64,000 bases of DNA from Gemmatimonadota bacterium. GTDB taxonomy: Bacteria > Gemmatimonadota > Gemmatimonadetes > Gemmatimonadales > Gemmatimonadaceae. The notes beneath the pieces were generated by a model that searched no databases, was not told the origin of the DNA, and saw nothing but the letters and a program-made list of their open reading frames with translations. This document shows positions 16,213 to 25,545 of the stretch, in pieces. How positions within the stretch are numbered: the first letter of the stretch is position 1; the number at the start of each line of letters is the position of its first letter. Where the stretch lies: assembly GCA_003155795.1 (NCBI GenBank), contig PMEM01000006.1, positions 11,040-75,039 on the forward strand, read 5' to 3'. Made by a program: the position numbers and the translations under genes.

Positions 16213-16986
16213 TCAGCCGCAGAGTACACTTCCGCCGTTCACGTTTAGAATCTCGCCCGTGACATGTCGCGCGAGGCTGGAGCAGAGGAACACGATCGGC
16301 CCCGCAATGTCTTCGGGAGACGCGATCCGACCGAGTGGAATACCACGCGAAATCTGCTCGAGACCCTGGCCTGCGATCGCGCCAGCCACCATTTCTGTGT
16401 CAACCCATCCCGGCGCCACACAGTTTACGGTGACGTCGCGCGGCGCAAGCTCGACCGCGAGTGATTTCGCGATTGATATGACGGCGCCTTTTGTTGCAGC
16501 GTAGTCCGCGTGGAATGCTTCCCCGCGCTGACCAGCCGTGCTCGACACGAGCACAATGCGCCCGCCAGCGGAGATCTCCTTTGCTACGGCTGCGCTGCTG
16601 AAGAAAATAGAATCGAGATTTTCCCGCACGGTGCGGTGCCATCGGGCAGGATTCATGATGGCAAGTTCAACTTCCTCCTCCGGCCAGATGCCCGCGTTCG
16701 CTACGAAAATGTCGATTCCGCCGAGTTGTGCGATTGTGGCTTGCACAAGTGCCGCTGCACCATCGGCGTGGCTCAGATCAGCCGGATGCGTACAGGCACG
16801 CACGCCGAATTTTGCTGAATCGGTGGCAACTTGTTCGGCATCGCTGGCGCGGGTTTTGTACCCGATCATGACGTCCGCTCCAGCTGCCGCTAGAAGCCGG
16901 CTTGTCGCAGCCCCTATCCCGCGTGAGCCGCCGGTAACCAGCGCTCGGCGCCCGGTCAGATCCAGAATCGTTTGGCTTCTTGGCAT
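16213..16986 (-). CDS. Short-chain dehydrogenase/reductase, FabG-like
   Basis: A classical SDR oxidoreductase of 257 residues when started at the ATG at 16986. The longer frame to 17037 adds an unconserved tail. The NAD(P)-binding TGGSRGIGAATS, the structural NAG in VANAGIW, the catalytic Ser in VSSTAG and the YxxxK pair in DYAATKGA are all present, as are VAPGWVDTEM and LNVNGGSVLCG at the C-terminus. It resembles 3-oxoacyl-ACP reductase, but the SDR family is too broad to fix the substrate. It sits alone between convergent and co-directional neighbours. Confidence 0.9.
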   Translation of the reverse strand: MPRSQTILDLTGRRALVTGGSRGIGAATSRLLAAAGADVMIGYKTRASDAEQVATDSAKFGVRACTHPADLSHADGAAALVQATIAQLGGIDIFVANAGIWPEEEVELAIMNPARWHRTVRENLDSIFFSSAAVAKEISAGGRIVLVSSTAGQRGEAFHADYAATKGAVISIAKSLAVELAPRDVTVNCVAPGWVDTEMVAGAIAGQGLEQISRGIPLGRIASPEDIAGPIVFLCSSLARHVTGEILNVNGGSVLCG

Positions 16987-17050
16987 TGTACCGCACAATG
17001 TACTGGCTGACGAAGCCGAGCGAATGCCTGCCATCAAGAATTATGCTGAA

Positions 17051-20000
17051 TCAGCGTCGAGCGGCGGCCTTCTGTTGTTTCGGTCGATTGCTCCATCTCA
17101 TTGCCAGCCCGGCCGCCCAGCCAGCGACCGCCGATGCCGGCATTGGATGGGCGAATAGATAGCCCTGCCCGAATTTGCATCCCAGCGCAGCGAGCGCATC
17201 GCACTGCTCCTGCGTCTCGATTCCCTCGGCGAGTGTCCGAACCTTCATCATCTCGCCGAGCGCAAGAATCGTTCGGGCCAATGCGCCATCGCTTCCCGGT
17301 AGTTCGACACCCTCGATGAATGCCTTGTCCACCTTGAGCACGTCGATGGGGAAGCGCTGCAGGTAGCTGAGCGAGGAGTATCCGGTCCCGAAATCGTCGA
17401 TCGCGAGTTGTACGCCGAGGTTCTTGAGCGAATGTAGCCGGTCAAATACGTCCGAAGTCCGTCGCATGATGGTTCCTTCCGTCAATTCCAGCACGACTCG
17501 ATCAGATGGCGCCCCGCTTCTCTGAATGGCGTGCGCGACGTCGGCAACGAATTGTGGATCTTCGAGCTGGGCGCCCGATATGTTGATGCTTACGCGCAAC
17601 TCGGAGTTGAGTCCAGCCGCTCCGGCAGCGGCCAGCCGATGCCAGCGGCTCAGTTCATCGCAAGCGCTGTTCAGCACCCAGCGGCCGATATCGACGATGA
17701 GACCGGTATCTTCCGCGAGTTGAATGAAATGATTTGGCGCGAGGATGCCACGTGTGCGATGCGACCATCGAGAGAGCGCCTCGAAGCCCTGGAGGATACC
17801 GCTGTCGAGGGCCACCACCGGCTGGTAGAGCAGATGCAGCTCATGCCTCTCCAGCGCACCGCGAAGATCCGATTCGAGTTCAAGGCGATCCACGATTGCC
17901 GCGTGCATCTGCGGCTCGAATACGGTGGCACGCGCCGAACCCGCCGCCTTGGAAGTGTACATCGCAACGTCGGCATTTCTGAGAATGTCGTCCGCGGCAT
18001 CGCCGGGTAACGCATGTGCGAGGCCAACGCTCGCGGTCACATTGACTTCGCGACCACGCAGGCCGATTGGCGCACGTAGTGACTCTTCAACGCGGGATAC
18101 GACGTCGAGGGCTTCGTCGGGACAGACCATGTCCTCAATGAGAATGGCAAACTCGTCACCGCCAAGTCGCGCCACGGTGTCGTGACTGCGAACCGCACCA
18201 ACGAGCCTGGACCCGACGGCTGCGAGCAGTCGATCGCCCTCGCCGTGTCCGAGGCTGTCGTTTACGGTCTTGAAATCGTCGAGATCGAGAAAGACGATCG
18301 CGACGTGTCGACCGCGACCAACCCGACTCAATGCGTGCATCACACGATCACGGAATAATGCACGGTTCGCGAGGCCCGTGAGCGGATCGTGAAATGCGCG
18401 ATAAGTCAGCTGCGTTTCAAGAATCTTCCTTTCAGTAATGTCGACCGCTAGGCCGAGAGTACCGGCAATATCGCCCGACGACGTGCGGAGTGGTTCCACG
18501 TTGCAGGCGAAGCTCCGACCTGCCCACGCCAGCTCGAATGCAGCGGAATCGCCGCGCAGTGCGGTCGAGATCGCACTCGTCTCCGACTCCGTATCTGCCG
18601 GTGAGCCGAAATGCTCGCGGGCGTGCGTGCCAATCAACTGCTCGGCTTCGAGGCCGATCGCGTTGAGACCCGCGCCGAGCGCCGACGTGAACTGTCCATC
18701 GCGATCGGTCGCCCACATCACCGCGGGGATCTGGTGCATGACGAGGTGGAGACGTGCCTCGCGATCGCGAAGCGCAGATTCGGCAACCTTGCGCGCCGTC
18801 ACGTCGCGGAGAACCGTTTGAACAGCCGGCATCCCGTTGTGCTCCACCGCGACGGAGAGGGCTTCCACATCCGCGATGCTACCCCCGCTCGTGAGCACCT
18901 GATATTCGACGGGTTTGTTTGAGAAGTCGCCACCCGCGCGGGCAACAACAGCTTCGACCAGTCGTTGGTGCGAGTCCGGATGCACAAAGTCCGTCAGCGG
19001 ACGTCCAGTGAACGATTCGGCCTCTGCTCCGCCCAGGATCTCAGCCCCGGTCTTGTTGATGTAGAGGAGCGTCCCATCGCGGTGCACGATGATGGCTTCG
19101 GGAGAATGCTCCACGAGCTGCCTGTAGCGTTCTTCGCTGGTTCGCAGTGATCGTTCGGCTCGCAGCTTGTCCGTAACGTCGCGAGCGACGCCGATTATGC
19201 CGATGATATTCCCGTCGCTGTCGCGCCACGGCGTGCGATTCGTTACGTACTGTCGCATCACGCCTTCCGAATCGCGTTCGCTCGACTCGCTCGTGGTCGG
19301 CGCACCACGCGCAATTGCGTCAAGATCACGTGCGCTGATCTCCGCTGCTACCCGTGCTCCGAACAATGCCAGATCCGAAGAACCTATTATTACATGTGCG
19401 GGAAAGCCGAACATGCGGCTGCCGGCGGTATTCACGAGGTGGTAGTGGCCGTCGATGCTCTTGGCCCAGACTGCGTCCGTGGTACCCTCCGTGACGGCGC
19501 GCATGGTAGCCATGTGCTCGCGAAGAGTTTCTGCCTCCAGGTTTCGTTCGGTTACGTCGCGGACGATCGCGGTGAAGATGATCGGATCATCAGCTATCGT
19601 ATTTTCATTCCGCACGCTCAGCGCAAGCTCGATTACGAATATCGAGCCGTCCTTGCGAACAGCACGCAGCTCAAGCGTCCGACCCATGACAACAGTTTCG
19701 CGTTGCCGGATGCGTCGGAGTGCGGCGAGGCACGTCTCTCGCCGCTCGGGAGGAAGCAGCAAACCGAGTGGCTGGCCGAGAATCTCTTCAGCAGAGTAGC
19801 CAAACATTCGCTCAGCGGGGACGTTCCAGAATACTACGCGGTAATCGTGATCAGCCGCGATCACCGCGTCGGAAACGTCCATCGCAATGGTGCGAAAATA
19901 TGCTTGTGATTCGCGCAGGAACGCCACATCGGTGCTCCGACGGTATTCTCGTCTGCGCAGCATGTACGTCGCGACGGCCGCGCCCAGCGTCGCAGCGATG

Positions 20001-20137
20001 ACCGGAAGGATCCCGACTCCGTCGCGCGAAAGTGCCGGGAACAGCGCAACCCCACCCATTTGCAACAGGAGGAGGACAACGAGCGTAAGCAGGCTAACGA
20101 CAGCTGTCGATCGAATGATCGATATTCGTGCTTGCAT
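17051..20137 (-). CDS. Membrane PAS-GGDEF-EAL cyclic-di-GMP enzyme
   Basis: A protein of 1028 residues. Two membrane segments lie near 10-30 and 40-60, then about four PAS domains (roughly 75-190, 200-325, 335-450 and 455-570) with PAC-type linkers such as FTAIVRDVTERN and GVARDVTDKLR. A GGDEF domain follows with an intact LGGDEF motif near 657, then an EAL domain with FEALSRW near 784, DDFGTGYSS and KVDKAFI. Both catalytic signatures are kept, so it could make or break cyclic-di-GMP depending on input. Several PAS units point to redox, ligand or light sensing, which the sequence does not specify. Confidence 0.95.
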   Translation of the reverse strand: MQARISIIRSTAVVSLLTLVVLLLLQMGGVALFPALSRDGVGILPVIAATLGAAVATYMLRRREYRRSTDVAFLRESQAYFRTIAMDVSDAVIAADHDYRVVFWNVPAERMFGYSAEEILGQPLGLLLPPERRETCLAALRRIRQRETVVMGRTLELRAVRKDGSIFVIELALSVRNENTIADDPIIFTAIVRDVTERNLEAETLREHMATMRAVTEGTTDAVWAKSIDGHYHLVNTAGSRMFGFPAHVIIGSSDLALFGARVAAEISARDLDAIARGAPTTSESSERDSEGVMRQYVTNRTPWRDSDGNIIGIIGVARDVTDKLRAERSLRTSEERYRQLVEHSPEAIIVHRDGTLLYINKTGAEILGGAEAESFTGRPLTDFVHPDSHQRLVEAVVARAGGDFSNKPVEYQVLTSGGSIADVEALSVAVEHNGMPAVQTVLRDVTARKVAESALRDREARLHLVMHQIPAVMWATDRDGQFTSALGAGLNAIGLEAEQLIGTHAREHFGSPADTESETSAISTALRGDSAAFELAWAGRSFACNVEPLRTSSGDIAGTLGLAVDITERKILETQLTYRAFHDPLTGLANRALFRDRVMHALSRVGRGRHVAIVFLDLDDFKTVNDSLGHGEGDRLLAAVGSRLVGAVRSHDTVARLGGDEFAILIEDMVCPDEALDVVSRVEESLRAPIGLRGREVNVTASVGLAHALPGDAADDILRNADVAMYTSKAAGSARATVFEPQMHAAIVDRLELESDLRGALERHELHLLYQPVVALDSGILQGFEALSRWSHRTRGILAPNHFIQLAEDTGLIVDIGRWVLNSACDELSRWHRLAAAGAAGLNSELRVSINISGAQLEDPQFVADVAHAIQRSGAPSDRVVLELTEGTIMRRTSDVFDRLHSLKNLGVQLAIDDFGTGYSSLSYLQRFPIDVLKVDKAFIEGVELPGSDGALARTILALGEMMKVRTLAEGIETQEQCDALAALGCKFGQGYLFAHPMPASAVAGWAAGLAMRWSNRPKQQKAAARR

Positions 20138-20360
20138 GCGGTGTGTTAAGGTGCGCGATGCCCGGCTTCAATCGGGGCGTCTCCCGAGAGTATCGGCGCT
20201 GCAAACGCATGGGATGAGCCTGGCGACCCGATAAACACGTGGGTGAACGACAACAGATGTAATTTAAGTTGCCCACATGGACGACGGAGTCGCAGAGGCC
20301 GGTCAGTCGTGCATCGGGCGACCTCCGGGTTCTATCGGCTCACAATCATCTGAGATATTT

Positions 20361-20777
20361 GTGATACCCTATTTTCATCTTGCCTTTCCGGTGCACGACC
20401 TCGCTCTGGCGCGGGAATTCTATGGCGGCATCCTGGGCTGCAGAGAGGGTCGGAGCGACCCGGCGTGGGTCGATTTTGATCTGTACGGCCACCAGATTGT
20501 CGCCCACCTTCAACCCGCGGCAGTAGGCGACCGTGCGTCCAGCGCTGTGGACGGTCATGGTGTGCCGATTCCCCATTTCGGCCTGATCATGGAAATGGGC
20601 GATTGGGAGAGGCTGGCGCAGCGGCTGAAGGCGGCCGGCGTCACGTTTGTGATCGAGCCTTATGTTCGATTCAAGGGGCTGCCGGGCGAGCAGGCGACGA
20701 TGTTCGTGCGGGACCCCAGTGGCAATGCGTTGGAGTTCAAGGCATTCCGCGACATGTCCCAGGTTTTCGCGAAGTGA
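20361..20777 (+). CDS. VOC-family (glyoxalase/dioxygenase fold) protein
   Basis: A small metal-binding-fold protein of about 139 residues if started at the GTG at 20361. An open frame extends upstream to 20277, but the family pattern begins right at [23 protein letters not shown]. Two beta-alpha-beta-beta-beta units are evident, the second ending in [16 protein letters not shown]. Candidate metal ligands are His in YFHLAF, His in GHQIVAH, His in PIPHFGL and Glu in ALEFKA. It could be a glyoxalase-type isomerase or dioxygenase; the substrate is unknown. It is flanked on both sides by minus-strand genes. Confidence 0.88.
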   Translation: MIPYFHLAFPVHDLALAREFYGGILGCREGRSDPAWVDFDLYGHQIVAHLQPAAVGDRASSAVDGHGVPIPHFGLIMEMGDWERLAQRLKAAGVTFVIEPYVRFKGLPGEQATMFVRDPSGNALEFKAFRDMSQVFAK

Positions 20778-20926
20778 GCTGAATCGCAACGGGTGCGACT
20801 GCATACGCCCGACGCTGACGGCCCGCACCGTCGATCAGTTCCCTGGCTGAGCTTGCGCGGCCTTCTGCTCGCTGCGTACGGCTGCGCGCATACTGGACTC
20901 CAGGTTCCGAATGAAACGACAACTGT

Positions 20927-21835
20927 CTAGTTGCGGTGGGCAAGTACCGCTGCAGCAGTGTCGTGCACGGGTGTCGGGACGCCGACATCCCGGCCGAATC
21001 TCGAGACTGCGCCGCTCAAAGCGTCAAGCTCAGTGCGACCGCCGCGTTCGACATCGAGCAGGAAGCTTGGCTTCATCGTCCCTGGGAGCGCATCTATCCC
21101 ACGCATGATGTCGGCTTCCTGCGCGTCTGGCAGTGGTACTCCCTTCGCACGTCCGACTGCAGCAATCTCGGCGACGGCGCGCTCGATCAATAGATGCCCC
21201 AGCGCGGTGTCGCGAATGCCCGTCACATTACTGCGCGCCATGCCACAAGCCGCAGCCATGGCGCACAACATATTGAACTTGCGCCACAATTCGACTGTGA
21301 TGTTGGTTGTTGCAATTGCGTCAATCCCGCCCGATCTCAGGACATCGACGAGCACCATGACTCGTTCCGAGATCTGGCCATTCAGCTCTCCAACAACTAT
21401 TCGCTCTTTCCACAGCGCGCGATGTATGACACCCGGCTCAACTTTGAATGCGCTGACGTTTGTCTGGCCGCCGAGGAGTTGCGCGCGCGGTACGCCGCCG
21501 CGCTCGAGATCTTGCGTGGCTTCGACACCGTTCAGGAGTGGCACAATCGTCGTGCCGGTGAGTGCCAGCTCGCGCGCAACCGGTGCGATCTCGGTTAACG
21601 AGTAGCTCTTGACGGCAACAATCGCGAAAGACGCGCCCGCGAGTTCTGCCGGATCGTTGGTCGCGCCGATCGGGACAGAGAAAGACCCGTTTGCGTCACG
21701 GATGGTAATCCCGTGGGCGCGAATCGCGTTGAGGTTGTCGCCGCGAGCGTAGAGGACTATGTCGTGGCCGGCGCGGGCTAGAAGGGCACCGAAATATCCT
21801 CCGACACCGCCGGCGCCCAGAATCGCAATTCTCAT
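20927..21835 (-). CDS. panE: 2-dehydropantoate 2-reductase (ketopantoate reductase)
   Basis: An NADPH-dependent reductase of 302 residues of the ApbA/PanE family, expected to reduce ketopantoate to pantoate in coenzyme A synthesis. The nucleotide-binding ILGAGGVGGYFGA is at the N-terminus, VAVKSYSL near 73, PLLNGVEA near 98 and the C-terminal domain contains LWRKFNMLCAM near 187 and the family's KPSFLLDVERG region near 255. Other 2-oxoacid reductases of this fold cannot be excluded. Confidence 0.9.
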   Translation of the reverse strand: MRIAILGAGGVGGYFGALLARAGHDIVLYARGDNLNAIRAHGITIRDANGSFSVPIGATNDPAELAGASFAIVAVKSYSLTEIAPVARELALTGTTIVPLLNGVEATQDLERGGVPRAQLLGGQTNVSAFKVEPGVIHRALWKERIVVGELNGQISERVMVLVDVLRSGGIDAIATTNITVELWRKFNMLCAMAAACGMARSNVTGIRDTALGHLLIERAVAEIAAVGRAKGVPLPDAQEADIMRGIDALPGTMKPSFLLDVERGGRTELDALSGAVSRFGRDVGVPTPVHDTAAAVLAHRN

Positions 21836-21970
21836 GGCATGCAGATGAATGGTCGAGTCGCTACGCCCTCAAGATGTAGTTCGAGGCATGTCCGTGTCAA
21901 AGGAAAGCGCGAATATCCTGGCTCGAGACTTGTTTTTGCGCTGGATACATGCGAGCGTAGGCTGAAGATA

Positions 21971-23272
21971 ATGCGCCCTTCCTCCATGACTCCCGGCCAT
22001 GCCCGCACGGCGCGACTGGCTTACGTCGCCATCATTCTCGTAGCGACTCTCAGCAACCTGCATTTTGATCCTTCGCTGGCGGATGTGCCGTTTCGGCTGC
22101 ACAGGGCGTTGGACATGTCACCTCACCTTAGCGATGCGATCGACGCGGCGCGCAACATCGTCCTCTTTGCGGGCCTCGGCGCGGTCTGGATTGCCACAAG
22201 CCGCCTTTCCAGGCCGGTTTCAACGCTTCTGGCGGTCACCGTCATTTCGATGTTACTGAGCAGCTGCGTGGAAACCATGCAGCTGTTTTCTCCTGTTCGT
22301 AATTCAAGCCTCATCGATGTAACAACGAATACGCTCGGCGGCCTTTTCGGTGGCCTCGCCATGCTCGGCGCCCTGAGTGTGATTCACGAGGTGGCTCGCA
22401 AACGATCCTATATCGGTATTCCCGCAATCATGTTTGCGGTGACGTACGGCCTCGCTACGATCATGGAAGCATTTATCCCGTTATTTCGCCAGGATCTGCT
22501 TCCACAACTTGGCGGCAGCATCCCGGCTCGAATTGGTCGAGCGATCGATGCCGTTCAAGCATCGTCGATTACGCAGATTCCATTTACTGATCTGTTCATC
22601 TTTCTCCCAGCTGGTGTCTTCGCTACCGCAGCACTCATCGAGAGCGGCATCTCCGGTGCCGTCGCGGCAACCATGATTGTTGTCGTTGCAGTGGTGATTT
22701 ATCCGTTGGTCGAGGTCGTGCATGGTGTCGCTGCGTTGCCGATCATTCTCGGAGCAGCGATCATGCACGTTGTTGCCGTGTCGCTCGGCGCATTGGTTGC
22801 TGCGTTATTCGTGACTCCGTTCACGCGGCATTTTCCGATTCGACGTCGTGCGGGCCTGGTTGCAATCGCATACTCGCTGGTCATAATGGTCTGGAGTTGG
22901 CGGCCATTCCGACTCGATCTTTCGCTGTCGTCGATGTCGGACCAGTTCACGGCTGATCACCTGGTTCCACTTCAGGCGCTTGCTTCGCGCGGCGATCTTT
23001 TCAGCGTGACCGACGTGATCGCGCAGGGCGTGATTTTCTTCCCTCTGGGGGCACTCCTCGCTGTGTGGCCACTCGCCCGACGGGGTGCGTTCCGCGGCTG
23101 TCTCCCAGCGATATATCTCGCGATAATCCTGGAGGTCGGAAAGATCCCGATCTCGGATCGGTTCATGGACGTAACGCACATACTCATCCAGAGCGCGGGT
23201 GCCGCACTCGGCTTTCTGTTGCTTCGCCGACTGAAATTCGAGGTTGCTGACACGCTGCTGACCGGCCGCTAG
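21971..23272 (+). CDS. Membrane protein with two VanZ-like domains
   Basis: A polytopic membrane protein of about 433 residues with start placed at the ATG at 21971. An open frame to 21839 adds a basic, unconserved tail that would fill the divergent promoter region. It has about ten or eleven hydrophobic segments. Two regions look like VanZ-type ends: SSCVETMQLFSPVRNSSLIDVTTNTLGG near residue 100-130 and LEVGKIPISDRFMDVTHIL near the C-terminus, each with the family pattern of an acidic residue, a short loop and D-hydrophobic-T. This suggests an internal duplication. VanZ proteins are linked to envelope or glycopeptide tolerance, but the biochemistry is not known. Quoted segments are read from the translation. 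Confidence 0.82.
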   Translation: MRPSSMTPGHARTARLAYVAIILVATLSNLHFDPSLADVPFRLHRALDMSPHLSDAIDAARNIVLFAGLGAVWIATSRLSRPVSTLLAVTVISMLLSSCVETMQLFSPVRNSSLIDVTTNTLGGLFGGLAMLGALSVIHEVARKRSYIGIPAIMFAVTYGLATIMEAFIPLFRQDLLPQLGGSIPARIGRAIDAVQASSITQIPFTDLFIFLPAGVFATAALIESGISGAVAATMIVVVAVVIYPLVEVVHGVAALPIILGAAIMHVVAVSLGALVAALFVTPFTRHFPIRRRAGLVAIAYSLVIMVWSWRPFRLDLSLSSMSDQFTADHLVPLQALASRGDLFSVTDVIAQGVIFFPLGALLAVWPLARRGAFRGCLPAIYLAIILEVGKIPISDRFMDVTHILIQSAGAALGFLLLRRLKFEVADTLLTGR

Positions 23273-23275
23273 CGA

Positions 23276-24007
23276 TTACGTGCCGGGGCGCACCAGTAGA
23301 GTCTGACCTATGCGCACCTTGTCACCCGACAGATGGTTCCACTCGCGAATCTGCTTCGGCGTGGCTCCGTAGCGCGCCGCGATGGTCGATATGGCATCGC
23401 CTCGCTCGACAACGTATCTGAGTGGCTGACGCAGCAGACTCGCGAGCTGTTCGCGGAGCTTGCGGTCCTGAACGGCTGCCGCCCTTAGCTGATCCTTGTG
23501 CCTGTCGATGTAGGCGACAAGCGAGTCAACGTCGTCTTCGTATCCGGGTGCGGCGGCGTACGACTCTGTCCGACTTCCGCGCGAAAGTACGACCCCGTGT
23601 GCAGAGAGGGCATAGATTCGGTGCGTCGCCGCCGAGAGGAGGGTGTCATCCGCAAACGCGCTCGTGAGAATTGCCGAAGGGGCGTCAGCTCCGGCCAGTT
23701 TGTCGCGCGGCTCAAGGCCAATGAAAATGACCCGTTCTGGCGTCGCGACGAGTAGCCCGTTGGCCTGGCGGAAATAGCTTGTTGCTCGGCGCCTGTACAC
23801 CCGTGCAAGCCGCATGGGGCGTTCGCCATAATGGAGCATCCCGCCGTCGAGCTCACGTTGGGCATACGTCCACGCGGAGTGGGGGTCCACTTTCCGGATC
23901 AGGAAGAAATATCCCACCGCGGTGACCACGAGCACAATTGTGATCAGCCCGATGATCAGCCGCTTTACGAACCGAGCTGCCCTGTAGAGCGCCTCGTTTT
24001 GCCTCAT
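23276..24007 (-). CDS. Membrane-anchored LysM-domain protein
   Basis: Started at the ATG at 24007 (MRQNEALYRAARF), the product has 243 residues. One membrane segment lies at about 17-37, then a periplasmic part of about 150 residues without recognised domain, and a C-terminal LysM domain: YVVERGDAISTIAARYG followed by IREWNHLSGDKVRIGQTLLV. LysM binds the glycan backbone of peptidoglycan, so the protein probably tethers inner membrane to cell wall. The central part contains ATPERVIFIGLEP and a predicted beta structure but no catalytic motif I recognise. Confidence 0.85.
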   Translation of the reverse strand: MRQNEALYRAARFVKRLIIGLITIVLVVTAVGYFFLIRKVDPHSAWTYAQRELDGGMLHYGERPMRLARVYRRRATSYFRQANGLLVATPERVIFIGLEPRDKLAGADAPSAILTSAFADDTLLSAATHRIYALSAHGVVLSRGSRTESYAAAPGYEDDVDSLVAYIDRHKDQLRAAAVQDRKLREQLASLLRQPLRYVVERGDAISTIAARYGATPKQIREWNHLSGDKVRIGQTLLVRPGT

Positions 24008-24115
24008 GGTCGTCTGTGGGGCAAGTGACGTTCCCGCGCGGTCGCAGCCATGTGCGGATGATAATGGCCAGCCCGGAGGCCGCCCAACCCGCTTTGGCAA
24101 GATTTTGGTAAACAG

Positions 24116-24144
24116 TTGACGTATCCAGTCAGCCCGGCTACCGT
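24116..24144 (+). promoter_or_regulatory. Possible promoter of the XRE regulator gene
   Basis: TTGACG at 24116-24121 is followed after 17 bases by TACCGT, with an AT-rich tract (TTATACGTATTGTAGTAATG) just downstream. The -10 match is poor, so this is a weak candidate. Confidence 0.3.
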
Positions 24145-24180
24145 TATACGTATTGTAGTAATGACGTTAATCGGATAGGT

Positions 24181-24756
24181 ATGTCGGAATGGATCGGTCG
24201 GGACCTTGAGCAGCTCAGGCGGCTTAGAGGTTTACGCCGCGAAGACGTAGCTGCACAGTTGTCGTTGTCCCCGTCCACCATTCGCAACATCGAGCACGAC
24301 GAGACATATAACGTTTCGCTCGATCTGCTGCGTCAGGTTGCTGAGGTGGTTGGTGCTACTGTCCGGATTTCACTGGAAATTCCGGAGCAGAGTGGTGGGC
24401 ACGAGCAGGCTGGGTCAGACGTCGTCGTGGAAGAATCGCATGAGGATCATCACGTCGTTACGAACGAGCGGTTCATTCGGCGTGTACGTGAGCATTATCC
24501 GGATTGCCCACTGACCAATTCGCAGATCGGTCGGAGAATGTGGCAGTTTGCTCATTCGCGGGGCGCAGTATTGATGAAGGGTCGCAAGCAGGTCCGTCCG
24601 ACGCTGTCACCGTCGATTGTTTCGTATCGCGTACCGACGACGTCCGCGGCGTATTCAGTAAAGGCAAGCGACATCGACGCGCTGGACCGGTTTGCGGACC
24701 GACTCGGGCGCGCGTACAAGGATAAAAAGGGACAGGTTCTTGTCCCCGTCAAATAA
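24181..24756 (+). CDS. XRE-family helix-turn-helix regulator
   Basis: A DNA-binding protein of 191 residues. Residues about 8-62 form an HTH_3 domain (LEQLRRLRGLRREDVAAQLSLS, then PSTIRNIEH and LRQVAEVVGA, listed as separate parts). An acidic, His-rich linker follows at about 75-95 (EESHEDHH). The C-terminal 90 residues, containing FIRRVREHYPDCPLTNSQIG, are not recognised. The next gene, a lytic transglycosylase, starts a few bases after or inside its end, so the two are cotranscribed and the regulator may control cell-wall turnover or its own operon. Confidence 0.82.
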   Translation: MSEWIGRDLEQLRRLRGLRREDVAAQLSLSPSTIRNIEHDETYNVSLDLLRQVAEVVGATVRISLEIPEQSGGHEQAGSDVVVEESHEDHHVVTNERFIRRVREHYPDCPLTNSQIGRRMWQFAHSRGAVLMKGRKQVRPTLSPSIVSYRVPTTSAAYSVKASDIDALDRFADRLGRAYKDKKGQVLVPVK

Positions 24757-24769
24757 ACTGGAGCTGAAT

Positions 24770-25432
24770 TTGGCCGAAATCACTGAACGCAGGGAAGAGT
24801 CGACGCGAAGACGGTTGCCGGAGTGGGTGCGCACCGTGAAGTCGGTCAGCCACTTCATCGCTGCTGGAGCACTGCTCGCAGCCGGTGTGGTATTTACCGC
24901 GCGCCAGCCATCGCCGGTGCTCCGTCAACCGGCCGCCGGTTTCCAGGTTGCTGGAGCAATCATTGAAGCGCCCTCGTTCAGCAAGGAGGCGTTTCGTCTT
25001 TCAGAAGTTCTGAGTCGCTACACGAACGATCGGCTGAAGGCAGACCGGATTGCCGGAGCGATTGTTGCTGAAGGCAACCGACGCAATCTGGATCCCGCGT
25101 TGCTCGTAGGTGTGCTGCTTACCGAAGACGCTACGCTGGATACGACTGCTCGCAGCTTTGTTGGGGCTCGTGGCTTGATGCAAGTGATGCCGGGCCACGC
25201 TGGGAAGTGGGGATGCGATTCCTCGAATCTGTTCTCGATCGAGTCCAACATCTGCCACGGCGCCAGCATTCTTCAGGACAATGTTCGAAATTCATCCAGT
25301 ATGCGAACCGCGTTGCTGAGATACAACGGCTGTGTTCACGGTAGCAACACGCCAGGCTGCCACAGTTATCCTGACAAGGTGTTACGCGCTGCGAATCGCG
25401 CGACGGCACAGATGCTCGCGGTGGCGGAATAG
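24770..25432 (+). CDS. Lytic transglycosylase (SLT, lysozyme-like fold)
   Basis: I place the start at the TTG at 24770, with GGAG six bases upstream, just after the regulator's stop. A longer frame from a TTG at 24692 overlaps that gene. The product has about 220 residues with a membrane anchor near 25-42 and a periplasmic SLT domain: the catalytic Glu in LLTEDATLD, then GARGLMQVMP and the LLRYNG motif. Four Cys (WGCD, NICHG, NGCVHG, PGCHSY) could form two disulfides. It would cleave peptidoglycan glycan strands. An endolysin role seems unlikely because no phage genes are nearby. Confidence 0.87.
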   Translation: MAEITERREESTRRRLPEWVRTVKSVSHFIAAGALLAAGVVFTARQPSPVLRQPAAGFQVAGAIIEAPSFSKEAFRLSEVLSRYTNDRLKADRIAGAIVAEGNRRNLDPALLVGVLLTEDATLDTTARSFVGARGLMQVMPGHAGKWGCDSSNLFSIESNICHGASILQDNVRNSSSMRTALLRYNGCVHGSNTPGCHSYPDKVLRAANRATAQMLAVAE

Positions 25433-25475
25433 CGTAGTCACTTTCGAGATTCAGCACACCGGTAATACATGAAGC

Positions 25476-25522
25476 AAACCCGCCCGGCGCGATCATATAC
25501 AGCTCGCGCCGGGCGGGTTTTT
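25476..25522. terminator. Convergent hairpin terminator
   Basis: A perfect 17-base-pair stem (AAACCCGCCCGGCGCGA and its complement) with an 11-base loop ends in five T on the plus strand and in a shorter T run on the minus strand. It lies between the convergent transglycosylase and DinB genes and probably ends both transcripts. Confidence 0.88.
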
Positions 25523-25545
25523 ACCGTACAGTTGATTCCGTCAGA

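Noticed and set aside
24181-25432. A prophage fragment, suggested by an XRE regulator next to a lysozyme-fold enzyme.
   Set aside because: No integrase, holin or structural genes are near, and the enzyme has a membrane anchor typical of cellular transglycosylases.
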